64,000 nucleotides of DNA. Origin: JAMQPK01 sp963761975 (lineage in GTDB: Bacteria; Acidobacteriota; Vicinamibacteria; Vicinamibacterales; JAMQPK01). Of the stretch, positions 26,683-34,553 are shown piece by piece (position 1 is the stretch's first letter; each line of letters starts with the position of its first letter). The DNA is taken from the NCBI GenBank assembly GCA_963761975.1, contig CAVXIR010000004.1, positions 930,001-994,000 on the forward strand. The letters run 5' to 3'. The translations under genes were made by a program, and so were the position numbers. The notes under the pieces were generated by a model. The model was not told the origin of the DNA. It did no database searches and worked only from the letters and a program-made list of their open reading frames with translations.

Positions 26683-27609
26683 TCACGTTCTTGAAAAAAC
26701 TGCACGCGACCCCTTTTTTTCGTCGAGCAAGGCGTTCACTTCGGCGAGCTTGGGCACTGACGGAATGGCTCCGAGCCGAGTGCAGCTGACGCCAGCCGTG
26801 GCGTTCGCGAAACGAAGAATCTCGGGCACTTTCCACTTTTGAAGCAGCCCGTAAATGAATCCGGCACGGAACACGTCGCCGGCGCCAGTTGCGTCCACGA
26901 CCTTCACCTTAAAGGCCGGCGCCGCGTAGAACGTGTCCCGCTCGAGCGCCACGGCGCCCTCCTCGGCCAGCGTAATCACCATGGTTCCCGTGTTCAGCCG
27001 GCGGAGTTTTCGCAGCGCGCGCTCCGGGTCGTGCTCCCCCGTCAACTGCCCCGCAAGGCGCTGCTCAAAAATCGGAAACGTCACGGACGAAATGATCTCT
27101 TCGACGCAGTTTGCGGGGTGTTCGATGTCGCTCGTCACGACGGCGCCGGCCGCGCGCGCGGCACGAGCGGCTCTCAGCGCCAGTTGCGGATCATCGTCAT
27201 CGACGTGGACGATACGCGCGGCGAGAGATTTGGGTGTCAGCACCTCCGGTCGCACGATTAAACGCTCGCTGCGGTGCCACAACACGGTGCGGCGCCCCGC
27301 AGCATCCACGAGGATGAGCGCGCCGCGATTGGGCGCATCGGCGAACACCGCGTGCGAGAGATCGACGTCGCGAGCGATCAGTGCGTTTCTCGCCAGCCCG
27401 CCATTGGCATCGGAGCCGAACGCGCCGATATAGCCGGTTTTCAACCCCAGCGTCGCGCAGGCGGCCGCCACGGTTGCCGTCTGCCCTCCCATGATCAGAT
27501 GCCTGTTGGTGACGCGCGCCTTGCTCGAGGCCAGGACGGCCGACAGCTCACCGGTCAGCTGAATGACATCGTCAACGGAATTTGTACCTACACCGACTAC
27601 ATCAAGCAT
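26683..27609 (-). CDS. PfkB-family carbohydrate kinase
   Basis: 308 residues of the ribokinase fold. The N-terminal GGQTATVAAACATLGLKTGYIG and the C-terminal anion-hole motif VDATGAGDVFRAGFIYGL with catalytic Asp are clear; the usual DTF after GAG reads DVF. Substrate classes include ribose, fructose, 5-dehydro-2-deoxygluconate and adenosine; none can be chosen. It faces the Gfo/Idh/MocA gene tail to tail, and the 65-bp gap contains the TCTCGACGCAAAGGCGCG words. It probably works in the same sugar or polyol pathway as the importer and dehydrogenase. Confidence 0.88.
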   Translation of the reverse strand: MLDVVGVGTNSVDDVIQLTGELSAVLASSKARVTNRHLIMGGQTATVAAACATLGLKTGYIGAFGSDANGGLARNALIARDVDLSHAVFADAPNRGALILVDAAGRRTVLWHRSERLIVRPEVLTPKSLAARIVHVDDDDPQLALRAARAARAAGAVVTSDIEHPANCVEEIISSVTFPIFEQRLAGQLTGEHDPERALRKLRRLNTGTMVITLAEEGAVALERDTFYAAPAFKVKVVDATGAGDVFRAGFIYGLLQKWKVPEILRFANATAGVSCTRLGAIPSVPKLAEVNALLDEKKGSRAVFSRT

Positions 27610-27652
27610 TCGCAGAATGGCTGATCAGATTGGAGGTTCTGAAAAACGGCTG

Positions 27653-27722
27653 ACGGCCAAGACTCTATCAACAATCGGCGAATCTACCAATCTACCAATC
27701 TGCGAATCTCACAATCTGCCAA
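27653..27722. repeat. Word array H (AATCTACCAATCTGCC)
   Basis: AATCTACC/AATCTGCG/AATCTGCC words repeat six or seven times. The right end lies inside the glnE-like frame and supplies its last residues (TIGRL) and TGA stop. The same class fills 32213-32324 and 56031-56135. Confidence 0.9.
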
Positions 27723-29085
27723 TGGTGCCGCAGAGCGCCTTCACGCGCTCGCGTGAGGCATCGACCTGCGCCTGGAGATCTTCGTGCAGGCCGAGCTGGC
27801 GCCGGTGTTCGGCGGATCGCAGAAACACGTAGGCGTGATCGAGCTCCCGGCAGAGATGTTCGGGGATCAGGCCGGCCTTGCCCACGGCGTCGAGCACGCC
27901 GAGCGTGCCAGTGTGGCGCAAAGCGGCATGACGTGCGCCGTGCCGGACCTGGAATGACTGGGTGAGAAACTCCACTGTATACAGATCCCGCTCTATTCCG
28001 TGATCGCTGGAGGAGACCTTCGCGACACCGCTGTGAGGTGCGCCGTACACGAATGACTGACACGCGTCGATGAAGCGCCCGCCAAGCTCGGCGTCTCCCG
28101 CGATCGCGCGTGCCCTCGTCAGCGCGAACCGCTCGCCGACGTCCTCGGACGTCGAGTAGCGTTGCGTGTACTCGCTCAGCGAACAGGCCATCAGCGAGCC
28201 GTCGATCCGGGGCCAGGGCGGCGATCCGACGCGGTAAAGAGACCCGTCGCGCGTCTCATCACGCAAGGCAGCCGTGAGATCGCATCCCACGCGCACGAAA
28301 AAGTCGCGCACGTCTGTCTCTTCAGTACCAGTGGCGGCTTGCGCGTCGAACACGTAGAGAAGATCGACGTCCGGCTCGTAGCTCATCTCTCGGCCACCGA
28401 GCGCACCGGTCGCGATCACCGCAAAGGCCCCTGGCGACTGCTTATGCCCCTCTGCGTCGAGCCGCTGCTGCATCACGATGGCCAGGGCGAAGTCGATGCC
28501 GACCGCCGCCACGTCCGACAACTGCGCGGCGGCCGTCCGCACCGTATCCTCCCGCAGCAGATCGCGCGTGCCGATGCGCAGCATTTCGCGGCGCTTCCAC
28601 CGCCTCAGTAGATTCAGGCCTTCGACCGGATCGTCGATCGTCGCTAACGCCGAGACCAGCTCTTCTTCGTGGTCCTGGCGGTCGGGTGCGCTTCGCTCGA
28701 CCTGCGCGACCAGCCAGTGAAAGTATTCGGGCGTGCGAACGAGGATTTCGCCGAGCGGCGGCGACGCCCCCATCACGTAGGCGAGGACATGCAACGCGCG
28801 CGGGTCTTCGCGAAGGTAGTCCAGAAACATCGCGCGACCGCTCCGCGCCTCGACGTACCGCGCGATTGCCGCAAGCGAGCCATCGGGATCGGGCGATTCG
28901 AGCAGCGCGGCGATCAGATCGGGCGCCAGGCGCCCGAGCGCTTCCCGAGCCACGAGGTCCTCGCCCATCCGCTGAAGATGACCATCAGCGGCGGCCGCAT
29001 CGCGAAAGCCGAGCGACTGGAGGTACGCACGTGCCTGCTCTTCGGTGAGATCCGGCGACAGGAAGAGATCTGCGGGTGTTGGCAC
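27709..29085 (-). CDS. Half-length glutamine-synthetase adenylyltransferase (GlnE-like)
   Basis: 458 residues, against about 950 for bifunctional GlnE. It keeps one complete nucleotidyltransferase module: GALGGREMSYEPDVDLLYVF (about 225-245) with the DxD metal pair. It then has the segments DLYTVEFLTQSFQVRHGARH and LDHAYVFLRSAEHRRQL, which match the helical part that follows the adenylyl-removing domain. The usual LRPxG motif reads SPPWPRIDG. The second module is absent: the frame ends in word array H, which encodes its last five residues. It could be a natural single-module enzyme or a truncation. Genes for PII and its uridylyltransferase lie upstream on the same strand, supporting a role in nitrogen control. 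Confidence 0.75.
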   Translation of the reverse strand: MPTPADLFLSPDLTEEQARAYLQSLGFRDAAAADGHLQRMGEDLVAREALGRLAPDLIAALLESPDPDGSLAAIARYVEARSGRAMFLDYLREDPRALHVLAYVMGASPPLGEILVRTPEYFHWLVAQVERSAPDRQDHEEELVSALATIDDPVEGLNLLRRWKRREMLRIGTRDLLREDTVRTAAAQLSDVAAVGIDFALAIVMQQRLDAEGHKQSPGAFAVIATGALGGREMSYEPDVDLLYVFDAQAATGTEETDVRDFFVRVGCDLTAALRDETRDGSLYRVGSPPWPRIDGSLMACSLSEYTQRYSTSEDVGERFALTRARAIAGDAELGGRFIDACQSFVYGAPHSGVAKVSSSDHGIERDLYTVEFLTQSFQVRHGARHAALRHTGTLGVLDAVGKAGLIPEHLCRELDHAYVFLRSAEHRRQLGLHEDLQAQVDASRERVKALCGTIGRL

Positions 29086-29087
29086 GA

Positions 29088-29216
29088 CTCAGTCGACAGT
29101 CTCTAGTCGGCAGTCGCAAGTCGAAAGTCTCGTCGACGGTCGGCAGTCACCGTCAACGTGCGACTTGCGACCTGACTGTCGACTTTCGACAATTGACTGT
29201 CGACTTGCGACTGACA
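29088..29216. repeat. Word array I (CAGTCGCAAGTCGAAAGTC and inverse)
   Basis: AGTCGRC/AAGTCG words run to about 29145, then inverted CGACTTGCGACC/CGACTTTCGAC words to 29216. The array separates the PII gene from the glnE-like gene and could fold as a large hairpin in their transcript. Same word class as array C. Confidence 0.9.
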
Positions 29217-29220
29217 CGCT

Positions 29221-29550
29221 TTAGACGTCCTTCTCTCCAGTTCTGATGTTATAGCCCTGCTCCACCGGCATCACGAAGACCCGGCCGTCGCCGATCTCTC
29301 CGGTTCGCGCGGCCCCGATGATGGCCTTGATGGCCTCGTCCACCGCGCTGTCGGGCACAACCACTTCGATCTCCATCTTCGGGAGCAGGCTCACTTCGTA
29401 TTCGCGTCCACGATACACCGCCGTGTGACCTTTCTGACGACCGTGTCCGCGTACTTCGGTCACCGTCATGCCGGCGATGTTGAGCTTGCCGAGCGCCTCT
29501 TTGATGTTGTCCACCATGTTGGGTCGAACGATCGCCTTAATCAGCTTCAT
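29221..29550 (-). CDS. glnB: P-II nitrogen regulatory protein
   Basis: 109 residues, the normal PII size. The T-loop is intact (GRQKGHTAVYRGREYEVSLL), including the tyrosine of REYEV that GlnD uridylylates. The B-loop TGEIGDGRVFVMPVE and the C-terminal YNIRTGEKD match the ATP- and 2-oxoglutarate-binding regions. PII reports nitrogen and carbon status to glutamine synthetase control, transporters and NtrB. glnB and glnK cannot be told apart without an adjacent amtB, which is absent; linkage to glnD favours glnB. AAGGAG lies just before the ATG, and the glnD stop is 11 nt upstream, so the two are one operon. Confidence 0.95.
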   Translation of the reverse strand: MKLIKAIVRPNMVDNIKEALGKLNIAGMTVTEVRGHGRQKGHTAVYRGREYEVSLLPKMEIEVVVPDSAVDEAIKAIIGAARTGEIGDGRVFVMPVEQGYNIRTGEKDV

Positions 29551-29561
29551 GCCATCTCCTT

Positions 29562-32204
29562 TTATTGGTCGCGAGGCCCCAACACCCGCTCCTCGCCGCT
29601 CGCTTGCGTCCCTCGCGGCTCTTCTTCGCGCGCCGGAGCTTGTAGCATCTGTTCGAGGTCGGCTTTCAGCGATGCTTCGGCCTCTTCGCTCAGCTTGGCC
29701 CCGTCGCGTGTGATGTGAAAGACGTCGATCGCCTTCTGACCTTCGGTGGAAATCAGGACCAGATCGACGTCGATGCCATGATCTGAGATTACCCGGCTGA
29801 CCCGATGCAACAATCCCGGCGCGTCGTCGGCCACCAGCTCGAGCACGGTATATCGCTGCGAGTGCGCGGCATCAAAATATACAACCGGCTGGCGACGAAC
29901 CAGTGACCGGCGCGCGAGCACACTGCCTTCCTTGCTCTTCAGCAAAGACCTGACATCAATCGTTCCGCTGACCACTTCGTCGAGCCGCCTGTCGAACTCC
30001 TTACGACCCTGCGAGTTGCGCTCGAAGAACTCTTCTCGGTCGGCAAACTGGAACACATCCACGGCGATGCCGGATAGGCTCGTCAATGCGTGGCCGCGGA
30101 GGATATCCATGCCGAAGTACGCGAGCACACCGCAGATGTTCGAGAACAAGAACGGCTTGTCCAGCGAGACCACCGTCAGCTCCCAGGCATCGGCCTTCTT
30201 CTCCAGGAAGAAGTGCGCCTCGTTCGGCCGGATGTCGCGCGAGAGCCTGACATGACGATAGATCGCGTCCTGCGAAAAGAGAATCAGGTACCGGCGCGGC
30301 AGCCCTTCGAGGAACGCCGCCATCTCGCGTTCCGCGATGTCATCGGGCCGATTCGCCTGCAGCGCAGCGACCGCCGCCTGCTCACGATCGATGATGTCGT
30401 CGCCATAACCCATGGTCATCTGGTTGTAGGCATCGACATACAGCCGCCAGAGCAGTTCCTCTCTCCAGGTCGTCAGCGTGTCGGGGCTCACCGCCCCGAC
30501 ATCGCACACCGTCAAGAGCAGGAGCAGCTTGAGGTGCTCTTCGGTGCCAAACAGAGACGCGAACTGCCGAACGACCTCCGGCTCTTCGGTGTCGCGCCTG
30601 AACGCGATACGCGACATCTTCAAATGATGGCGGATGAGAAAATCGATGGTCTGCCGGGCCTCCGCGTCCAGGTTCAGCCGCGCGGTCATGCCGGCTGCCA
30701 TCTCGGCCCCGACGATCGAGTGATGGCCTTCGCGTGCCTTGCCGACGTCGTGATACAGCAGCGCCAGCACCAGCAGCTCGGGCGTGCGCACCTCGTGCAG
30801 AATCGGTGCGAACCGCGGGTTACTCAGCAGCCGCTCGGCGTTCCGCACGGTCAGCAGCGTGTGCTCGTCGACGGTGTACTTGTGATAGAAGTCGCGGGTC
30901 ACACGGCACGAAATTTCGTTCAGCTCAGGAAAGATGGCGCCGAGCAGGCCGCAATCGCGCATCTCGCTGAGCCGCGCCGAGAGCCCGGGCCGTGGACGCA
31001 GGAACTGCAGAAGACGAATCCGATGTCCGGCTGTGGGGTGAAACGCCTCGGGCGGATGGTGGTGTTTCTGCTGCTCCCTCTCGATCAGCGCCAGCGCATC
31101 ATCGGCGACCGGCACGTTCCTCGAGACCGCGGCGTCGAACGCGCTCAGCCATTCGGCCGGAACGGCCGCCGCCTTTGAAAAATCGACAAACGTGATGCCT
31201 TCCACCACACACATAAAATTCTCGCCGACGAGCCGAATAGGCGTCGGCGGTGGCGGCATCGCCGCCCGGCGCACCCGGGCCAGCGCACGGGTCACACTTC
31301 GCGCATCCCTGAAGAAATCCGTCATGAGTGCTTCAGCGCGGTGTCTCACGTCGGGCCCCGTGTAGCCCAGTCGGTCGACGGCTTTCTCCTGCAGCTCGTA
31401 GCTCAACACGTTGACGTCGCGGCCGGTGTCGACGTGCAGCCCCGACCGGATGCGCATGAGAAACTCCTCGGCGTCGCGCAAACGATCGGGCGAGGCGCCA
31501 CGCACGCCTCCGCGGCGATCGGCGCCAAGCCGCAGCAGCAGACGCGTAGCCCACACATCTCGGAGCGCACCGGGCCCGTCTTTCACGTCAGGCTCGAGCT
31601 GGTAGAGGGTGTCGTCAAACTCGGCGTGGCGCTGATCGGTCAGCGTGACGAGCGCCTCGAGAATCTGCGGGCGCCATTCCGACACCGACGCCTTCACCGA
31701 GGCATCCAGACTATCGATGAGCTCCCGATCGCCGGCCAGCGGGCGGAGATCCATCAAGGCAAGGAGATATTCGGGGTTGCTCGTGTCGGGCCGATCGAAG
31801 TCCGTCTGCTCGCGCACGTGATGGCCGACCTTGAAGCGGAGGTCCCAGAGAGGGTGCAGCAACGCCTTGACGAAGCGCTCGTCGGGCCGTCCAATCGGTC
31901 CGCCGAACACCACGAGCAGGTCGATGTCTGAGTGCAGGAACTGCGACTTTCGGCCGTATCCGCCCACCGCAAACACGCCAAGCGGCGTGCGCGTGTGAAC
32001 CCGCGCGCTGTTAACCAGCTCGCGGATGATGCCATCGATGCACTCCGCGTGGCGCGCAAGCGCCGCACGGCCGCCTTCTCCACGCTGCGTGGCGTCGACG
32101 AGCTGCTGCCGCGCCACGTCGAGAGACGCAGAAAGACGGAGCCGCAGCTCCGCCTGTTCGACGTCCCTCCCTTTAGCGGGACCCATCGCGATCCATGACG
32201 CCAT
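29562..32204 (-). CDS. glnD: [Protein-PII] uridylyltransferase / uridylyl-removing enzyme
   Basis: 880 residues, within the usual range. The nucleotidyltransferase domain has GGYGRKSQFLHSDIDLLVVF (about 92-111). The HD hydrolase that removes UMP has LLYHDVGKAREGHHSIVG. Two C-terminal ACT domains begin near LTVVSLDKPFLFSNICGV and VLELVADDAPGLLHRVSRV and bind glutamine. It adds UMP to PII when glutamine is low and removes it when glutamine is high. It is the first gene of glnD-glnB, with the half-length glnE further downstream. A start six codons later (MGPAKG, 32186) is equally likely. Word array J lies in its upstream region. Confidence 0.95.
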   Translation of the reverse strand: MASWIAMGPAKGRDVEQAELRLRLSASLDVARQQLVDATQRGEGGRAALARHAECIDGIIRELVNSARVHTRTPLGVFAVGGYGRKSQFLHSDIDLLVVFGGPIGRPDERFVKALLHPLWDLRFKVGHHVREQTDFDRPDTSNPEYLLALMDLRPLAGDRELIDSLDASVKASVSEWRPQILEALVTLTDQRHAEFDDTLYQLEPDVKDGPGALRDVWATRLLLRLGADRRGGVRGASPDRLRDAEEFLMRIRSGLHVDTGRDVNVLSYELQEKAVDRLGYTGPDVRHRAEALMTDFFRDARSVTRALARVRRAAMPPPPTPIRLVGENFMCVVEGITFVDFSKAAAVPAEWLSAFDAAVSRNVPVADDALALIEREQQKHHHPPEAFHPTAGHRIRLLQFLRPRPGLSARLSEMRDCGLLGAIFPELNEISCRVTRDFYHKYTVDEHTLLTVRNAERLLSNPRFAPILHEVRTPELLVLALLYHDVGKAREGHHSIVGAEMAAGMTARLNLDAEARQTIDFLIRHHLKMSRIAFRRDTEEPEVVRQFASLFGTEEHLKLLLLLTVCDVGAVSPDTLTTWREELLWRLYVDAYNQMTMGYGDDIIDREQAAVAALQANRPDDIAEREMAAFLEGLPRRYLILFSQDAIYRHVRLSRDIRPNEAHFFLEKKADAWELTVVSLDKPFLFSNICGVLAYFGMDILRGHALTSLSGIAVDVFQFADREEFFERNSQGRKEFDRRLDEVVSGTIDVRSLLKSKEGSVLARRSLVRRQPVVYFDAAHSQRYTVLELVADDAPGLLHRVSRVISDHGIDVDLVLISTEGQKAIDVFHITRDGAKLSEEAEASLKADLEQMLQAPAREEEPRGTQASGEERVLGPRDQ

Positions 32205-32212
32205 AGGATACT

Positions 32213-32324
32213 TCGCAGAATTGGCGGATTGATAGGTTGGCAGATTGATAGATTAATAATTCGGTCTGTCAATCTTCCAACAATCTGCCAGTCTTCCAAT
32301 CCGCCAATCTGCCAATGCCAGCAT
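32213..32324. repeat. Word array J (TTGGCAGATTGATAG and inverse)
   Basis: TTGGCGGATTGATAGG words run to about 32250, then inverted CAATCTTCCAACAATCTGCCAG to 32315. It fills the gap between glnD and the tail of an outer-membrane protein gene. Same class as arrays H and P. Confidence 0.9.
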
Positions 32325-33178
32325 CAGTAAGTCATGCCTATCCCGATCGAGCCGATCACCTGGCCGCTATCGCCGTTATTGAACGCCTTGGTAGTGTCGC
32401 CAAATCCGAGGAAGTTGACGCCGCCATGGATGTTCCACGTCCCGAATTTGGTCGGCGCGGTGCTGAACGGCATGGTCAACAGCACGCCGCCATCGATGTA
32501 GCCGAACTTGTTGTCGCTGCCGCTCAGTTCGTAATAGTCCGATAAGCTGAAGCCCAGCTTGACGGGAACGCCGACGGTGGCACCCCTGCTTCCCAGCGGC
32601 CAGCTCGGCGCCACGCCAATCTCGGCGTACGTGCCTTCGTTCGAGCCGCCATCGGCCTGACCGCTGAGCTCGAACGCGATGGTGGCATAGGGCGCGAATT
32701 TGCTCGCATGCGCGAACTTGATTGCCAGCTCCTTGACGGTGCCGAATGAACCGTTCGGGCTGGTATAGGCGGTGTAGAACGGCGAGATCGTCACGCCATG
32801 GCCGATCCCCACGTTGAGCATCGCGTAGAAGTCTTCTTCGTAATGGCTCGGTTTCTTTGGACTCGCGCCCGTGCCCGACGAGCCCGTGTGCAGACTGTTC
32901 CACACGCCGAAGTTCACGCTCGCACTCTGGCCGTTGTCGTTCGAGAACAGCGAAATGCCCACGTCGCCGAAGGCAAACGTCGTGAACGACGGATCGGATT
33001 CCTGACGAATGCCCCGGAAGAAATACACCGTGGGAAAGTCGATACCCGTTGCCAGCGTGACCGCCCCGGGGTTCGGGTCGTTCTGCGCTGCCGCGGGAGC
33101 GGACCCAAGGGCCAGCAACAGGCCCGCAGCGAGGGTGACACGGATCAATCGAGTCGAGTAAGTCGAGGTCGCATTCAC
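32324..33178 (-). CDS. TorF/TIGR02001-like outer-membrane protein, copy 1
   Basis: 284 residues with a signal peptide ending about SAPAAAQ. The mature N-terminus ATGIDFPTVYFFRGIRQES resembles the 'RGxSQ' opening of the TorF putative-porin family, and the remainder alternates strand and turn (VGIGHGVTISPFYTAYTSPN; PVKLGFSLSDYYELSG) ending in GIGMTY, a terminal aromatic as expected for barrels. It is about 65 percent identical by eye to the next gene, so it is a tandem duplicate. The 20-nt gap between them keeps a ribosome-binding site (CGGGAGGGATCC). Function and substrate are unknown. Confidence 0.7.
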   Translation of the reverse strand: MNATSTYSTRLIRVTLAAGLLLALGSAPAAAQNDPNPGAVTLATGIDFPTVYFFRGIRQESDPSFTTFAFGDVGISLFSNDNGQSASVNFGVWNSLHTGSSGTGASPKKPSHYEEDFYAMLNVGIGHGVTISPFYTAYTSPNGSFGTVKELAIKFAHASKFAPYATIAFELSGQADGGSNEGTYAEIGVAPSWPLGSRGATVGVPVKLGFSLSDYYELSGSDNKFGYIDGGVLLTMPFSTAPTKFGTWNIHGGVNFLGFGDTTKAFNNGDSGQVIGSIGIGMTY

Positions 33179-33198
33179 GGATCCCTCCCGGAAGAAGT

Positions 33199-34035
33199 TT
33201 AGTAGCTCATCCCAATGCCGCCACTGACAACTACCTGTCCGGCATCACCGTTGTTGAACGCCTTGGTCGTGTCGCCGAAGCCCAGAACGTTCACGCCGCC
33301 GTGAACATTCCACGTGCCGTACTGACTTGGAATGCCGGTGAACGGCACCGTCAGCAGCACGCCGGCATCGACGTATCCGAACTTGTTGTCGACGCCGCTC
33401 GTCTCGTAGTAGTCCTTCAGACTCAAACCGACCTTGACTGGGACCGCCAGCGTCACTGGCGTTCCGCCCAGCGTCCAACTCGGCGCGACGCCGAATTCTC
33501 CGTACGTGCCCTTCTTCTCGCCTGCGTCGGCCTGTCCCTTCAACTCCATGGCCACGAGCCCGTACGGTGCGAATTTGCTCGCGTGCGCGACCTTGAAGCT
33601 GAGTTCCTGGACTGTGCCAAACGACGTGTTCGGGCTCGTGTACGCGGTGAAGGTGGGGGTCACCGTAATCCCGCGGCCGAATCCGAGCGCCAGCGACGCG
33701 TAGAAATCCTCTTCGTAGTGGCTCGACTTGTCCGTGTCCGTGCCCGCCGTGCCGGTATGCAGGCTGTTCCACACCCCGACGTTGATGCCCGCGCTCTTGA
33801 GGCCGCCATCACCCGAGAAGAGCGAAATCCCCACATCGCCGGCGGCAAACGTCGTCAACTTGGGATTGGATTCCTGACGAATGCCGCGGAAGAAATATAC
33901 GGATGGAAAGTCGACCGCGCTCGTCAGCGTAATCGCGCCGGCATTGGGGTCGGGAGGAGTTTGCGCGGCCGCAGGACCTGCCGTCAACGTCAGCAGGATC
34001 GCGAGTGCACAACTCGACCGCCACACATCGTCCAT
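33199..34035 (-). CDS. TorF/TIGR02001-like outer-membrane protein, copy 2
   Basis: 278 residues from the ATG at 34035, chosen as the last ATG before the hydrophobic signal (CALAILLTLTAGPAAAQ). Further in-frame ATGs occur at each repeat of the upstream word array K and would add MDDGRST repeats, so the true start is uncertain. The mature part begins SAVDFPSVYFFRGIRQES and follows copy 1 along its length, including YEEDFYASLALGFGRGITV and NVLGFGDTTKAFNNGDAGQV, ending GIGMSY. It is the upstream member of the pair. The two barrels probably sit in the outer membrane with related but separate ligands or expression. Confidence 0.7.
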   Translation of the reverse strand: MDDVWRSSCALAILLTLTAGPAAAQTPPDPNAGAITLTSAVDFPSVYFFRGIRQESNPKLTTFAAGDVGISLFSGDGGLKSAGINVGVWNSLHTGTAGTDTDKSSHYEEDFYASLALGFGRGITVTPTFTAYTSPNTSFGTVQELSFKVAHASKFAPYGLVAMELKGQADAGEKKGTYGEFGVAPSWTLGGTPVTLAVPVKVGLSLKDYYETSGVDNKFGYVDAGVLLTVPFTGIPSQYGTWNVHGGVNVLGFGDTTKAFNNGDAGQVVVSGGIGMSY

Positions 34036-34105
34036 CGTCGATCGTCCATCGTCCATCGTCGATCGTCCATCGTCCATCGTCTGGACGTCGATCGTCTGGA
34101 CGATG
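34029..34105. repeat. Word array K (CCATCGTCGATCGTCCATCG)
   Basis: ATCGTCC/ATCGTCG words repeat about nine times, then an inverted copy (GGACGATGG) closes the array. Read on the minus strand it yields ATGGACGATGGACGATCG, a series of in-frame starts for the barrel gene downstream. Related to array L. Confidence 0.85.
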
Positions 34106-34553
34106 GCTCCAGACAACTCAGACAGTTCTTTCAAGGAAGCCTCCCATCAGATGGTCGCGGCCGCAAGAGCACCTGCGCCCGCCGCACGGTTGATAACGCT
34201 TCTCACACAATTTCCGGCTCGGCGCCAGGCCGACGCGTGCGTATCGCACGTGCCTACCCGCGTTTGCACGAGGGATGCCAGAGCGGGATCTCATGGATTT
34301 GTGATTTTCCTAATGATTCGCCCGTTTTTGCAGATTGACCGATCCCACAAACGCGTCAGGGCGCACGTGTACGCCTACAATCGTGTACCTTTCGAAGCTT
34401 CGGACTCAAAGACCTTTGGGTGCCCAGCAACAGCGAAAAAGTTTTCAAAGAGAAAAATTTCTCTATGTCTTGTGCCTGTGTGTCGTGTCGTGAGCGCTGG
34501 GACGACAAGTTACGACAAAGTTGTAGGGCGAGAGCGACGAGCCGGCGTTTTTG
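34106..34553. other. Intergenic region, AT-richer, no gene seen
   Basis: Between array K and the stop of the second sigma-54 activator. GC content drops clearly compared with flanking genes, especially 34290-34560. No open frame resembles a protein family. It should hold the promoter of the barrel pair; I see short A/T tracts but no convincing -35/-10 pair or sigma-54 (GG-N10-GC) site. Confidence 0.5.
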
